Shown: piece by piece, positions 44,901 through 53,594 of the stretch
Numbering within the stretch: the first letter of the stretch is position 1
Layout of the letters: the number at the start of each line of letters is the position of its first letter
Assembly: GCF_014646335.1 (NCBI RefSeq)
Contig: NZ_BMNG01000005.1
Location: forward strand, 1 to 64,000
Direction of reading: 5' to 3'
Source: Streptomyces lasiicapitis
GTDB taxonomy: Bacteria > Actinomycetota > Actinomycetes > Streptomycetales > Streptomycetaceae
DNA length: 64,000 bases
Translations under genes and position numbers: made by a program
The notes under the pieces: model-generated
Told to the model about the DNA's origin: nothing
Seen by the model: the letters and a program-made list of their open reading frames with translations, nothing else
Databases searched by the model: none

Positions 44901-45559
44901 TTGTGTCCGGCAAGGTGTTCGAGGGTCTTGCCGAACTCGTCGATGATCAGCAGGAGCGGCTGCTGATTGTCGGTCAGGGCCTTGATGGCGGCCATGACCT
45001 GCTTCGTCTTCGGCCCGGTCGTCGTCGGGTCTTCGCAGGCCGCGAGTGCTGCGGCGATGTTCTTCGGGATGCGCTTGCCCCAGCGGCGCCTTGCCGCGGT
45101 CTCCAGCGCACGGGTCACAGTTGCGACCAGCGGTTCACGCCGCGCGGTGGCCACGGCTCCGAGGAACCCGGTTCCCGTCCGCTCAGCCCGAGCCGTGGCG
45201 AGACGCTCGGCGAGGGCTGGGCTGGTGTCCGCAAGGATCCGGTGAGCCTCGTCGCGGCGGTCCTCGTCGCGGCCGAGAAGCGCTTCGATCAGGTTAGCCA
45301 GCGTGGACTTCCCGGAGCCGTAGGGTCCGGTGAAGGACCACGCGCGGGGACGCCGCAGATCGCTGACCGCGTTGACGATGCGCTCCAGTACGTCAACTGC
45401 CTTCGCGCCGACATACGGTCCGTGCAGTTCGTCCTCGACGTCGCGTTCGAGGTTGGTCGACCGCATCTGGGAGCCGACCAGTTCGATTCCGGACGGGAAC
45501 TGAGGGGTTGCCTCGTCCTGGGGGGTGCGGGAGGTCCGCGTGGGAGCTGCGGTGGTCAC
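41960..45559 (-). CDS. sspC: SspC-like large P-loop ATPase
   Basis: A 1199-aa protein with Walker A GPYGSGKST at 78-86 and Walker B LLLIIDEFGK near 212-221, followed by a long multidomain C-terminus without recognised motifs. It matches the size and location of SspC, the ATPase that drives the single-strand phosphorothioation complex with SspB and SspD. The GTG start at 45559 overlaps the sspB stop (GTGA) and its stop overlaps sspD (ATGA). The 3' half is of ordinary composition, so no fusion is suspected. Confidence 0.82.
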   Translation of the reverse strand: MTTAAPTRTSRTPQDEATPQFPSGIELVGSQMRSTNLERDVEDELHGPYVGAKAVDVLERIVNAVSDLRRPRAWSFTGPYGSGKSTLANLIEALLGRDEDRRDEAHRILADTSPALAERLATARAERTGTGFLGAVATARREPLVATVTRALETAARRRWGKRIPKNIAAALAACEDPTTTGPKTKQVMAAIKALTDNQQPLLLIIDEFGKTLEHLAGHNEFSGAEHDLFLLQELAEHSAGPNGLPVFLVTLQHLSFMDYASRSSELKIREWAKIQGRFEDVTFVPHHGDSLQLLRRRLDHSAVDAAGQDLIRASAQASALAWKNHGLNVLTELSSDDFAGLYPLHPLTAIAAPILAAQIGQHDRSLSGFLNSGEPNTVRDSLAAHSQPDAELASTVQLPQLYDYFLNSGRTSLLAASNAGRWIEVDARIKEANGLPDADQALLKTIGVLNLIDADGALSATSEMIHLALHDPTDLTDAGAFARLEEQLADLVRRGFLVHREFSGEYRVWQGTDFDIDARLKEIISHLDDASIVQRLGAHLPSAVVAGRHSQVTGMMRVFLTAVSGPETREIQAPDELKDPADGLLVFHLGPRDQLPTVNSALPVILGTTTHPDVVLSSATHLIALKELLEDKELDHVARREVTDRAVQAEAELREVIQAAFYPPTQDATWDLWNAGLAPGADPDSSSLPARSLSGLVSLACESVYPHTPHIRNEMLGRHSLTSNAARARSDVLDAMLTRSGEQYLGFDATAGRYGPERAIYSGALAYLGLHRANGTIQAENSPNSLLPYGFSAPGEGHEHAQPVWEALQEALDAATRRTSLDHIIRVLMSPPYGVKAGVWPLLVVTALVIRRHDVALFEEGSYLPRLTPDVVDRILAAPARFDVKYTPVGQGQRASVIKKLLVSLKVEPPRSQALRNPDLLSVARALLERVMVLNSYGRKTKRISPDALAVRNALANSQDPDDLLFRALPKALGLAPIEAGTRANAAAAAEYADRLTAAADEITGIERTLREEVVAVLAEEFRLPATLPELRSTLAARLSGFATVSLNPELRGFVDFVLSESLADEDWLDPIVVRLTNKALGDWDDRDAGMFPRLAREMSASLDRVAHLYQDSSETREQEVNLETRLLTLTDKTGAERRTLIYVPEQSRGQADQLAADVLQQAEQALGPDGARILLAALAQRVADGPAVTATETKERP

Positions 45560-46677
45560 GCGTTCTCCTGAGTCGTGAACTGCTGCTGGTGGTCCTGGGG
45601 CTTGCGTTCAGCCTTCTCAGCCTTCTCAGCCTTCTCAGCCTCCTCTGCTTCGGCCAACTGCGGGTACTGCGCGCTCCATTCGTCCCGGGTGGGAAAGCCG
45701 GGGCGCCGGGTGACGTGGTCGTACTGCTCGTCGAGAATGTCCCAGGCGAGCGCCCGCGGATCGCTGGAGAAGGACATGGTCCGCTGGCCGACGGCGTCCA
45801 CCCTGTTGAGTTCCGGGCGACCCACGGCGACCTTGTCCAGGGCGGCGACGATCTCAGGCTCGCGGACCCGGAAGGCCCGGCCGGGCGCTCCGGGCTCGTT
45901 GGCAAGCCGCGCCAGGGAGATGGAGCCGGGACCCTGGGTGTCGCGGGCTGCGTAGTCGAGGCACGCATAGACCAGGACGTGGGCCGGGAGAGAGGTGCGC
46001 GTGCCAGTGGTGAACTGCCACTCCTGCTTGCCCCGGGTGCCCACGGAGGCCAGCAAGTCCAGCTCACGGAAAGGGCAGGCCAAGAGGTCTTCATAGGTGG
46101 CGCGGGAACCGCTCTGTTCGACAGGCGTGCGCGCATACATCTTGGTCAGGCACTCGACATCCCGGGTGATCGACGCCTCCACCGGTCCATCACTGAAGGA
46201 GAAGTTGACATGCCGCGTCACGACCTGCGTCATATCCGCGACGGTGAAGCGAGAGAACGGAGCAAGGTGAAACGCCGTGTACCACGCGGGGGCCCAGCAT
46301 TTGGCGCCCGGCCGCGACGACACGAGCCACCAGTGCAACAGCCACAGGCTGCCGGGTTCCTCAAGGTAGGGATCGGCGCCATCCTTCTCGTCGAGCAGCC
46401 ATCGCGCTTCCCAAGTAGGTGAGGCGTACTGGGCCTTCGTCTTGCCCGCCGGGTCGGCGTGCTCACGGGTGAGCTTGAACGCCTTTGACCAGTACCGCAT
46501 GGCATGGACCATGTTCTTACCCACGCCGAGCAGGACCGGAGCATCTTCAGCGAGGAAAGCTGCCGGATTCTCCTTGACCTGCATGTACGCCTTATGCAGC
46601 CAGCCGAAGCGGGGGGCGAAGGTCTCATGGCGCGCGAAGCTGGAATGTGCGGCTTCCGCGAGCCTACTGTCTGCCAT
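45556..46677 (-). CDS. sspB: SspB-like DUF4007 protein
   Basis: A 373-aa DUF4007 protein starting MADSRLAEAAHSSFARHETF. Family text includes HETFAPRFGWLHKAY, APVLLGVGKNMVHAMRYW (about 47-64) and LWLLHWWLVSSRPGAKCWAP. In the known Ssp system SspB is the DNA-nicking subunit that exposes the backbone for sulfur insertion. GAGAGG lies 7 bases before ATG 46677. The last 40 residues are a lysine/glutamate repeat (EEAEKAEKAEKAERKPQ), probably a flexible tail. Confidence 0.87.
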   Translation of the reverse strand: MADSRLAEAAHSSFARHETFAPRFGWLHKAYMQVKENPAAFLAEDAPVLLGVGKNMVHAMRYWSKAFKLTREHADPAGKTKAQYASPTWEARWLLDEKDGADPYLEEPGSLWLLHWWLVSSRPGAKCWAPAWYTAFHLAPFSRFTVADMTQVVTRHVNFSFSDGPVEASITRDVECLTKMYARTPVEQSGSRATYEDLLACPFRELDLLASVGTRGKQEWQFTTGTRTSLPAHVLVYACLDYAARDTQGPGSISLARLANEPGAPGRAFRVREPEIVAALDKVAVGRPELNRVDAVGQRTMSFSSDPRALAWDILDEQYDHVTRRPGFPTRDEWSAQYPQLAEAEEAEKAEKAEKAERKPQDHQQQFTTQENA

Positions 46678-46721
46678 ACGAGGGCCTCTCAATACAAGAA
46701 GAGATAAGGGAACTGCTGAAG

Positions 46722-47906
46722 TCAGTGAGCAGCCGCGCCGGCTGTCGCTGCCATGGCGGCGCGCACCTGGTGGACCGCGCGGACCACCGCCTCGGCGGCT
46801 ACGGCGATCTCGTCTGCGGTTGTGGCGTAGCCGAGCGAGAAGCGCACAGTGCACTCCGCTTCCTCCCGGCTCAGCCCCATAGCGAGCAGGACATGGCTGG
46901 GGGTTGGGGCTCCCGAGGCGCAGGCGCTTCCGTCGGATGCGGCTATGCGCGGCATGGCGGCCATGACTGCGTCAGCCGGGGCACCCGCAAAGGTGATGCT
47001 CGCCACACCGGGCAGGCGGGGGGCTTGCTGCCCGTTGATACGGCATCCGTCCACAGCCGTGGTCACCATGTGTTCGAGCTGATCGCGCAGTTGGGTCACG
47101 CGGGCGACGTCGTCGGCAAGGTCACGGCTGACGGCCGCAGCGGCAGCTCCGGCACCGGCGATCCCGGGCACGTTGAGGGTGCCGGCCCTCCACCCCTTCT
47201 CCTGCCCGCCACCGGTGATCAGCGGCCTGAACGGCAGCGGTGTACCGCGTCGTACGAACAGTGCACCGACGCCTTGAGGGCCGCCGAACTTGTGGGCAGA
47301 CAGGGACAGAAGATCGACGTCCACTTCGGAAAGGTCCAGGGTCAGCCGGCCGATCATCTGTGTGGCGTCCGTGTGGACCAGCGCGCCTGCGGCATGCGCC
47401 GCCTTGACGACCGGCGTGAGGTCGGTGAGAACGCCGGTTTCATTATTGGCCGCCATCAGGGAGACGAGACCGACGTCGCCCCGGCCGAGCTCTTCCTCCA
47501 GGGCCACGGTTTCCACCAGGCCGTCCGCCCGCATCGGCAAGACGGTCAGCGATCCCGGCTCGTTTTGGGCCAGATCCCGGGATGTCTCCAGCACCGCAGG
47601 GTGCTCTGCACTACCCGTCACAATCCGGGCACCGCGGCGATGAGCCGCGCGCAGCGCGAGATTGTTCGCTTCGGTTGCCCCTGACGTGAAGATGATCTCC
47701 CCGGGCGAGCAGTTCAGCAGGTCAGCAAGGTGCCGACGAGCGACCTCTACGCGATAGGCGGCATCCCGGCCGGGGTGATGCACGCTCGACGCGTTACCGA
47801 CGACCTGCAGGGCATCCACAACGGCCGCCAACGCTTCGGGCCGAATTGGCGCCGTCGCATTGTAGTCGAGATATGCCGAAACCGGCCCATCAGACTCATC
47901 CCTCAT
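46722..47906 (-). CDS. sspA: SspA-like cysteine desulfurase
   Basis: A 394-aa class V aminotransferase-fold enzyme of the IscS/NifS type. The PLP lysine is in SLSAHKFGGPQGVG (about 195-208). The sulfur-accepting cysteine is in DGSACASGAPTPSH near 325-338. ATG 47906 (MRDESDGPVSAYLDYN) follows GAGGTGGGG; the frame runs on to 47939. It supplies persulfide sulfur to SspD. First gene of the sspABCD operon; sspB begins 44 bases after its stop. Confidence 0.9.
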   Translation of the reverse strand: MRDESDGPVSAYLDYNATAPIRPEALAAVVDALQVVGNASSVHHPGRDAAYRVEVARRHLADLLNCSPGEIIFTSGATEANNLALRAAHRRGARIVTGSAEHPAVLETSRDLAQNEPGSLTVLPMRADGLVETVALEEELGRGDVGLVSLMAANNETGVLTDLTPVVKAAHAAGALVHTDATQMIGRLTLDLSEVDVDLLSLSAHKFGGPQGVGALFVRRGTPLPFRPLITGGGQEKGWRAGTLNVPGIAGAGAAAAAVSRDLADDVARVTQLRDQLEHMVTTAVDGCRINGQQAPRLPGVASITFAGAPADAVMAAMPRIAASDGSACASGAPTPSHVLLAMGLSREEAECTVRFSLGYATTADEIAVAAEAVVRAVHQVRAAMAATAGAAAH

Positions 47907-48366
47907 GCCCCACCTCGTCTCGCTCAGCACCGCACACAATCTACTCCTGGTGGAACCCGGACGTGCGCACCGGGGGCGGCACCAGGAGTGAGTCGCGATC
48001 GTAGCGATCGAGATCGATCAGTCAGCGAAACCGACACTCAACCCGGAGCGCAAACTGTAACTCGAACTAATGTTCCCTATTGCTTGGGCGCCTGCAACCG
48101 ATATCGGGAAAGGACATCGGCGCAGAGGCGGCACGGGATCCTCTAAGGGGCCGACCGCACCTCATCAGCGCCCCTGAGCTGCGAATATCAATCGCCGAGA
48201 TCCGAGTGTCAGTACGTGGGTTTATGGTGATCGGGCACTGTAACTTTGGGGCGACTCAGAGTTGCGGGCAGCTCTGCATGCACAGAACTGAGGCGGGGGC
48301 TCCGCAAGTTGACGGACATTCAGACATCGGGGGAAATCTCCCCTGTTCCGCAGGGGTGGTGAATCG
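47907..48366. promoter_or_regulatory. Divergent promoter region between sspA and the helicase operon
   Basis: 460 bases without a gene. A dyad ACTCCTGGTG/CACCAGGAGT (47943-47989) lies 37-83 bases before sspA and may be an operator or leader structure. A GATCG-rich tract lies at 47996-48020. On the plus side, TTGACG at about 48311 and two small hairpins (GGGGA/TCCCC, CCCCTG/CAGGGG at 48329-48357) precede the helicase start. Both operons may be co-regulated here. Confidence 0.5.
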
Positions 48367-49995
48367 ATGACAGCGTGGTCGCCCGGCCTGTCCTTCCAAG
48401 CCGTGCTGGACAGCGCTCCCATGCCGTACATCCGCGAGCTGCTCGGCAAGCACATGTGCGCTCTGCTCGACCTCATCGACGGCGGAAGCGCCGGCGATGA
48501 GCGGCTCCGAGCAGTCTCTGCCGTGGCGGTGGACGCCGAGAAGCTCGTGTCCAATCAGACGGACCGCGAGGAGCTGCTGCGGCTCCTGCCCGCCGACAAG
48601 CAGACAGAGCTTGCCCAACGTCTTGGGGCGGACGGCGCGGGCACCGATGCCCTGGTCTACCTGAACGGTCTGAAGTGGGCGAGTGAGCAACAGCGGGAGC
48701 TGCTGGAGTTCTTCGGCTTCAGCGTCGACAGGGCACCCGCGCTGCCCCCGCTCTTTCGGCAAGACTCCGAACCCGAATACGGGTTGTTCCCCCACCAACG
48801 GCGCGCAGCCGCACGCGTGAAGGAGTTGCTGTACGACGGGCCGCGGCGGGTTGTCCTTCACCTGCCGACAGGCGTGGGCAAGACCCGCACCGGAATGAAC
48901 CTGATCGCCGACCATCTGCGGCAGCACGAGCCCACGCTCGTGGTCTGGCTGGCGCGTGGGCAGGAACTGCTGGAGCAGGCGGCTGCGGAGTTCGAGCGCG
49001 CGTGGTCCAAGCTCGGCGACCGTCCGATTGCGGTCGTCCGGATGTGGGGTGAGGCGCCCACCGATGTGGAGGCGCTGACGGACGGCCTTGTCATCCTCGG
49101 GCTAGAGAAGGCCGTCTCCGCGGACAAGAGCGATCCGAAGCTTCTCCGCAAACTCGCATCGCGCAGCACCCTCACAGTCTTCGACGAGGCTCATCAGATC
49201 ATCGCGCCGACCTACCAGCGAGTGGTGGACGCCCTCACCATCCGCCCCGATGCCAGCTTGCTGGGCCTGACGGCCACCCCCGGCCGGACCTGGGCGGACG
49301 TCACGCAAGATGAGCGGCTGTCGGACTTCTTCGCCCGCCAGAAGGTCATGCTGCAGATCGACGGATACAGCAACCCGGTAACCGCCCTCATCGAACAGGG
49401 CTACCTGGCCAAGCCCATCATGAAGACCGTCGCCTCCGAAGCCGGCCTGCATCTGTCCGCGCGCGATCAGCAGCTGCTCGCGAAGTCCTTCGACATCCCG
49501 TCGGACATCATCGCGTCGCTGGCCAGCGACGAGCAGTGGAACCTCAAGGTCGTCCAAACCGTGCTGGAGCTACTGGAACGCCAGCACCGCAGGATCCTGG
49601 TATTCGCGGCCTCCGTTGACCATTGCCGCCTGATCGCCGCCGTCCTGTCGGCGCTCGGCCTCGATGCCGACTTCGTCACCGGCGAGTCCTCTGCCCGGCA
49701 CCGGAACGATGCCATCAGACGCTTCAAGGGCGCCGGCCGACGCCCCATGATTCTGTGCAACTTCGGGGTCCTGACCACAGGCTTCGATGCCCCGGCGGCC
49801 AGTGCTGCCATCATCGCCCGACCGACCAAGTCGCTGGTCCTGTACAGCCAGATGGTCGGCCGGGTCATCCGCGGCCCCAAGGCCGGCGGAACCGCCACCT
49901 GCGAGATCGTCACCGTCGTCGACCCGGAGCTGCCCGGGTTCGGAGACGTGGCCGAGGCATTCACCAACTGGGAAGACGTATGGGAGACCGCGTGA
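48367..49995 (+). CDS. SF2 DEAD/DEAH-box helicase
   Basis: A 542-aa helicase. Motifs: Walker A LPTGVGKTRT (166-175), DEAH (VFDEAHQI, near 276), LTATPGR (near 303), and the C-terminal QMVGRVIR (near 500). A 120-residue N-terminal extension precedes the helicase core. ATG 48367. Its stop overlaps the GHKL gene (GTGA), and that gene overlaps the PLD gene, so the three form a complex-like operon. It resembles helicases that partner with nucleases in restriction operons and could feed unwound DNA to the PLD protein. Confidence 0.87.
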   Translation: MTAWSPGLSFQAVLDSAPMPYIRELLGKHMCALLDLIDGGSAGDERLRAVSAVAVDAEKLVSNQTDREELLRLLPADKQTELAQRLGADGAGTDALVYLNGLKWASEQQRELLEFFGFSVDRAPALPPLFRQDSEPEYGLFPHQRRAAARVKELLYDGPRRVVLHLPTGVGKTRTGMNLIADHLRQHEPTLVVWLARGQELLEQAAAEFERAWSKLGDRPIAVVRMWGEAPTDVEALTDGLVILGLEKAVSADKSDPKLLRKLASRSTLTVFDEAHQIIAPTYQRVVDALTIRPDASLLGLTATPGRTWADVTQDERLSDFFARQKVMLQIDGYSNPVTALIEQGYLAKPIMKTVASEAGLHLSARDQQLLAKSFDIPSDIIASLASDEQWNLKVVQTVLELLERQHRRILVFAASVDHCRLIAAVLSALGLDADFVTGESSARHRNDAIRRFKGAGRRPMILCNFGVLTTGFDAPAASAAIIARPTKSLVLYSQMVGRVIRGPKAGGTATCEIVTVVDPELPGFGDVAEAFTNWEDVWETA

Positions 49996-51875
49996 CCGGC
50001 GAGGGAAGCAAATACCGGATCGTCAGCCCTTCGCTGACCGTCAAGGCCATGCGCGACAGCGGCTACAAGAACACCGCCTACGCGCTCGCCGAGCTGATCG
50101 ACAACAGCATCGACGCGGAAGCCACACTGGTTCAGGTCTTCGCCTGTGAGAGCCCGGTGCAGGGCGCCACCCAGACGAGGCACCGGGTGGACACCATAGC
50201 CGTCCTCGACAACGGCAAGGGCATGGACACCGAACGCCTGCGGCGCGCCCTGAAGTACGGCGACGGCCTCGGGGGCGACCGCAACCGCATCGGGCGATTC
50301 GGCATGGGCCTGCCCAACTCCAGCATGTCCCAGTGCACCAAGGTCGAGGTCTGGTCCTGGACCAATGGGTCCCCGAACGCCATGTACACCTACCTCGATC
50401 TTGCGGAGATCAACAGCGGACTCGACGACGTCCCCACTCCCGTACACCGCCCTGTGCCGGAGTACTGGAGCGACCTCAGCGAGGCACCGCTGGGCGCCAC
50501 CGGCACCCTCGTGGTCTGGTCGGACCTTGACCGGGTCAAATGGCACGGTGCCGGCGCCACCCTGCGGAACACTGCCGAGCTGATCGGCCGTGTGTACCGG
50601 CACTACCTCCACGACGGCAGGGTGGAGATCAAGATGGCGCCGGTACGCGAAGGAAAGGTCCTCGAAGGGGACAACGGGGCCTACTTCGCCGAGCCCAACG
50701 ATCCCCTGTACCTCATGGACTCAACCGGGACGCCGCCGCCGTTCGGGAACAAGCCTATGTTCGAGCCCTTCGACATGGGCAACGAGAAGGAACCCGGAGT
50801 CGCCTACTTCCCGATCACGGTCGACGGGACGAAGCACAATGTGAAGGTGCGGGCATCCATCGCCCGGCCCGAGGCCCGCCGTGCCGACGTCGAAGGTCAC
50901 CCGTGGCCCGACAACGCGAGCCCCAACCGCGACGCCGGTTTCCATCCGTGGGGTCAGCATGCTCGAAGGAACATCGGGATTTCCCTTGTCCGGCAGGGAC
51001 GCGAACTTGACCTCGATTCCAAATGGGCCATCGGGTACGACCCCGTCGAGCGCTGGTGGGGCATCGAGGTGGAATTCCCCCCGGAGCTCGACGACATCTT
51101 CGGCGTCACGAACAACAAGCAGACCGCCACGGTCTTCTCGTCGCTCGCTCACTTCGACTGGACGGCCGAGGCCGAAGGGGACGAGACGCCCAAGGCGTTC
51201 AAGGACCGCATCGCCGAATTCGGTGACCCTCGCCTGCCCCTGATCGATCTCGCGCTCTACCTGGAGAAGAACCTCCTGCCCAAAATGCGGCGGAAGCTGA
51301 AGCAACACACGCTGGGCAAGCGGGGAGGCAAGAAGCGCCACGACGACGTCGTCACGTCCAAGGCCACAGATGCGGTGAAGCGTCGGCAGGAGGACGGCCA
51401 CACGGGAACGACCGACCGCCTGGCAGAAGAGGCCACCGAGAACGACAAGCGCCAGGAGCAGTTCGCGGCGCTCACCGAGCGGCATCACCTCGACGAGGAC
51501 ACCGCCCAGTCCATGGTCGACGAGGCACTCGAGAAAGACTGGCGTGTCCGCTGGATCTCCAGCCCGCAGGACTCCACGGCGTTCTTCAACATCGACCTCA
51601 TGGCCGGCATGCTTCAGGTGATCTTCAACACCGAACACCCGCTGCACAGCGAGCTGATGATCGTCCTTGAAGACGTGCCCGAAGACGCGAGTGAGACCGA
51701 ACTCCGCCAACGCCTCGCCCGCGCTTCCGACACCTTCAAACTCCTCGTCTTCTCCTGGGCCCGCATGGAGGACGAGATCCCCAACAAGCGGGACCGCGCC
51801 AGGATCTCGGACGCCCGGCGCGACTGGGGCCGCTACGCCCGTGACTTCATCGAAGACGGGAGCGATGACGAGTGA
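49992..51875 (+). CDS. MutL/MORC-like GHKL ATPase
   Basis: A 627-aa protein. Residues 15-115 carry the GHKL fold: ALAELIDNSIDAEA (motif N), VLDNGKGMD (DxGxG), and GRFGMGLPNSSMSQ (GxGG-like). The rest is unusual, with a RQGRELDLDSKWAIGYD conserved-looking stretch and a charged C-terminus. Prokaryotic MutL/MORC-like ATPases are known from restriction-modification operons, where they are thought to clamp DNA. GTG 49992 overlaps the helicase stop; ATG 49980 is an in-frame alternative. Stop overlaps the PLD start (GTGA). Confidence 0.83.
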   Translation: MTGEGSKYRIVSPSLTVKAMRDSGYKNTAYALAELIDNSIDAEATLVQVFACESPVQGATQTRHRVDTIAVLDNGKGMDTERLRRALKYGDGLGGDRNRIGRFGMGLPNSSMSQCTKVEVWSWTNGSPNAMYTYLDLAEINSGLDDVPTPVHRPVPEYWSDLSEAPLGATGTLVVWSDLDRVKWHGAGATLRNTAELIGRVYRHYLHDGRVEIKMAPVREGKVLEGDNGAYFAEPNDPLYLMDSTGTPPPFGNKPMFEPFDMGNEKEPGVAYFPITVDGTKHNVKVRASIARPEARRADVEGHPWPDNASPNRDAGFHPWGQHARRNIGISLVRQGRELDLDSKWAIGYDPVERWWGIEVEFPPELDDIFGVTNNKQTATVFSSLAHFDWTAEAEGDETPKAFKDRIAEFGDPRLPLIDLALYLEKNLLPKMRRKLKQHTLGKRGGKKRHDDVVTSKATDAVKRRQEDGHTGTTDRLAEEATENDKRQEQFAALTERHHLDEDTAQSMVDEALEKDWRVRWISSPQDSTAFFNIDLMAGMLQVIFNTEHPLHSELMIVLEDVPEDASETELRQRLARASDTFKLLVFSWARMEDEIPNKRDRARISDARRDWGRYARDFIEDGSDDE

Positions 51876-52768
51876 CGCAGCCGGACCACGTCTGGCAGCA
51901 GATAGCCGACCTGATGAAGGACGCCACCGCGCAAGTGATCCTCGTGGCGCCCTTCATCAAGAAGGCCGTCTTCGAGGAGACCCTCGCCTCGGTGCCGGCC
52001 TCGGTGGAGAAGATCGAATGCGTCACGCGCTGGACTCCCGCGGAGGTAGCCGCCGGAGTCTCCGATCCCGAGATCATCGAGGCGGCGGAGCGGGACGAAC
52101 GCGTGCAGATCACTCTCTGCCCGTCGCTGCATGCCAAGATCTACGTTGCCGACGACCGATGCCTGGTCGGATCCGCGAACCTGACAGGCAAGGCCACCGG
52201 CCGAGTCCCCAACGCCAACGTGGAGCTCTTGCTGGATGCGCCCGTCACCCATCCCGAAGTGCAGCGCGTTCTCAGTCTGATCGAGTCCCGCTCGACAGCG
52301 GCCACACCTGTGGTGGCCGCCCTCGTCCGGCAGCAAGCAGAACTTCTCAAGGAGGAACGCATCGCGCCCCCGGCCGAGGGTGAACCCGCCCCCCTTTGGT
52401 ACCCGGAGACGAGGCGCCCGGAGAACGTGTTTGCGCTCTACAGCGGGCGAACGCGATTCACCTCGCCGGTTGAGGCCGGCATCATCCAGGACCTTGCCCT
52501 GCTCGATGTCCCGGCAGGTTTGGCGGAGCACGACTTCAACTCGGCGGTCGAAGCTCGGCTGCACGCCATCCCAGAACTCCACAAGCTGCTCGTCGGCGAG
52601 CGCCTCAGCAACATCGAGCTCGAGAAGGCCATCGTGGAACGGACAGGAGACCCGGAAGACCAGGCCCGGAGGACGACGGAGACCTTCGCGGCCTGGTTGC
52701 AGCACTTCGGCCGCTATTACACCGAGGTGGGCTCGTGGGAGCTGCGGCCAGGACGTGAGCACACCTAA
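51872..52768 (+). CDS. Phospholipase D-superfamily nuclease
   Basis: A 298-aa protein with one PLD HxK motif, SLHAKIYVADDRCLVGSANLTG near 89-110 (H, K, then GSAN). Members such as Nuc and BfiI work as dimers with one motif each, consistent with a DNA nuclease. C-terminal 150 residues have no recognised fold. GTG 51872 overlaps the GHKL stop. As the end of a helicase-GHKL-PLD operon it is the probable cutting subunit. Confidence 0.85.
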   Translation: MTQPDHVWQQIADLMKDATAQVILVAPFIKKAVFEETLASVPASVEKIECVTRWTPAEVAAGVSDPEIIEAAERDERVQITLCPSLHAKIYVADDRCLVGSANLTGKATGRVPNANVELLLDAPVTHPEVQRVLSLIESRSTAATPVVAALVRQQAELLKEERIAPPAEGEPAPLWYPETRRPENVFALYSGRTRFTSPVEAGIIQDLALLDVPAGLAEHDFNSAVEARLHAIPELHKLLVGERLSNIELEKAIVERTGDPEDQARRTTETFAAWLQHFGRYYTEVGSWELRPGREHT

Positions 52769-52854
52769 GATCTGCGTGCACGGCGTAGAGCGGCGGAGCA
52801 ACTCCCCCGCTCATCGCCACCCCACGGAGACGAAGGTGATGGGAAGGCCCCCTC

Positions 52855-53502
52855 ATGGCACAGGTGCGGGTCCCGTTCCTGCTGGGCCATGCCGAAATCG
52901 CCTCCCTCTATCGAGTGGAGCGCCAAACATCGCAGAAATGGCGGACAGAGGGCGCCCTCGCCGCACCTGACCTGGTCGCGTCCGGCAACCCGTACTGGCT
53001 GCTGGCGACGGTAATGCGGCTAGACGACGTCGGCGACCGCCACGTGGCGCGAGACCGGCTGGCCTCCTACAAGACCAGCATCCCCCGCGGCTACGAGGTC
53101 CAGGACAAGGAGGACCTGCCCGTCATCCTCGGCATCCAGGAGGCCGCCCGCGTCCTCGCGCGGGACGCGCAGGCGATCTCCCGATGGCGTAATCGGCGAC
53201 AAATCGCCGAGGCTGACTTGACCCTCTCCGGGTCCCCTCTCTGGCTCCTGGACACCATCGTGGATGATGCGCAACAGCGGCAGCGCACCATCCTCTCGTC
53301 CGAGGTCGAGCTGCTGCGTACAGGTCACCGCGCCCCGCAGAAACCACGTGGGCGCAGGCAAAGAGAGCCCCTCTCCCAGCCGCCACACAAGGCCCCGCCC
53401 GCAGCACGAACATTCACTGGTGCCGACCAAGTAGCCGCGGCCGAGTTCCTGGCAGCAGTCCTGGCGGAGGGACACTCTGTGGTCATCGAGCCGCGACCTT
53501 AG
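52855..53502 (+). CDS. Protein with duplicated HTH module
   Basis: A 215-aa protein. Two copies of one motif are visible: LLGHAEIASLYRVERQTSQK WRTEGALAAPDLVASGNPYWLLATV (about 9-53) and ILGIQEAARVLARDAQAISR WRNRRQIAEADLTLSGSPLWLLDTI (about 90-134). Each reads as a MerR/excisionase-like HTH with a wing ending in WLL. The C-terminus is Pro/Arg-rich, then a helix. A ribosome site GGAAGG lies 7 bases before ATG 52855. It follows the PLD gene by 86 bases, so it may regulate or target the operon. Confidence 0.65.
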   Translation: MAQVRVPFLLGHAEIASLYRVERQTSQKWRTEGALAAPDLVASGNPYWLLATVMRLDDVGDRHVARDRLASYKTSIPRGYEVQDKEDLPVILGIQEAARVLARDAQAISRWRNRRQIAEADLTLSGSPLWLLDTIVDDAQQRQRTILSSEVELLRTGHRAPQKPRGRRQREPLSQPPHKAPPAARTFTGADQVAAAEFLAAVLAEGHSVVIEPRP

Positions 53503-53594
53503 TCGGCCTCCCCCTGCCTGACTGGGACGGATCCCCAAGACGCTATGCCGCCTAGCTAAGCAGTGTTCGCCGACAGCTGTGAGAGAAACACTTG

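Noticed and set aside
45600..45660. CRISPR-like short repeats (GCCTTCTCA)
   Set aside because: These are the KAE codon repeats at the 3' end of sspB, in frame and without spacers. No CRISPR array was seen in the window.
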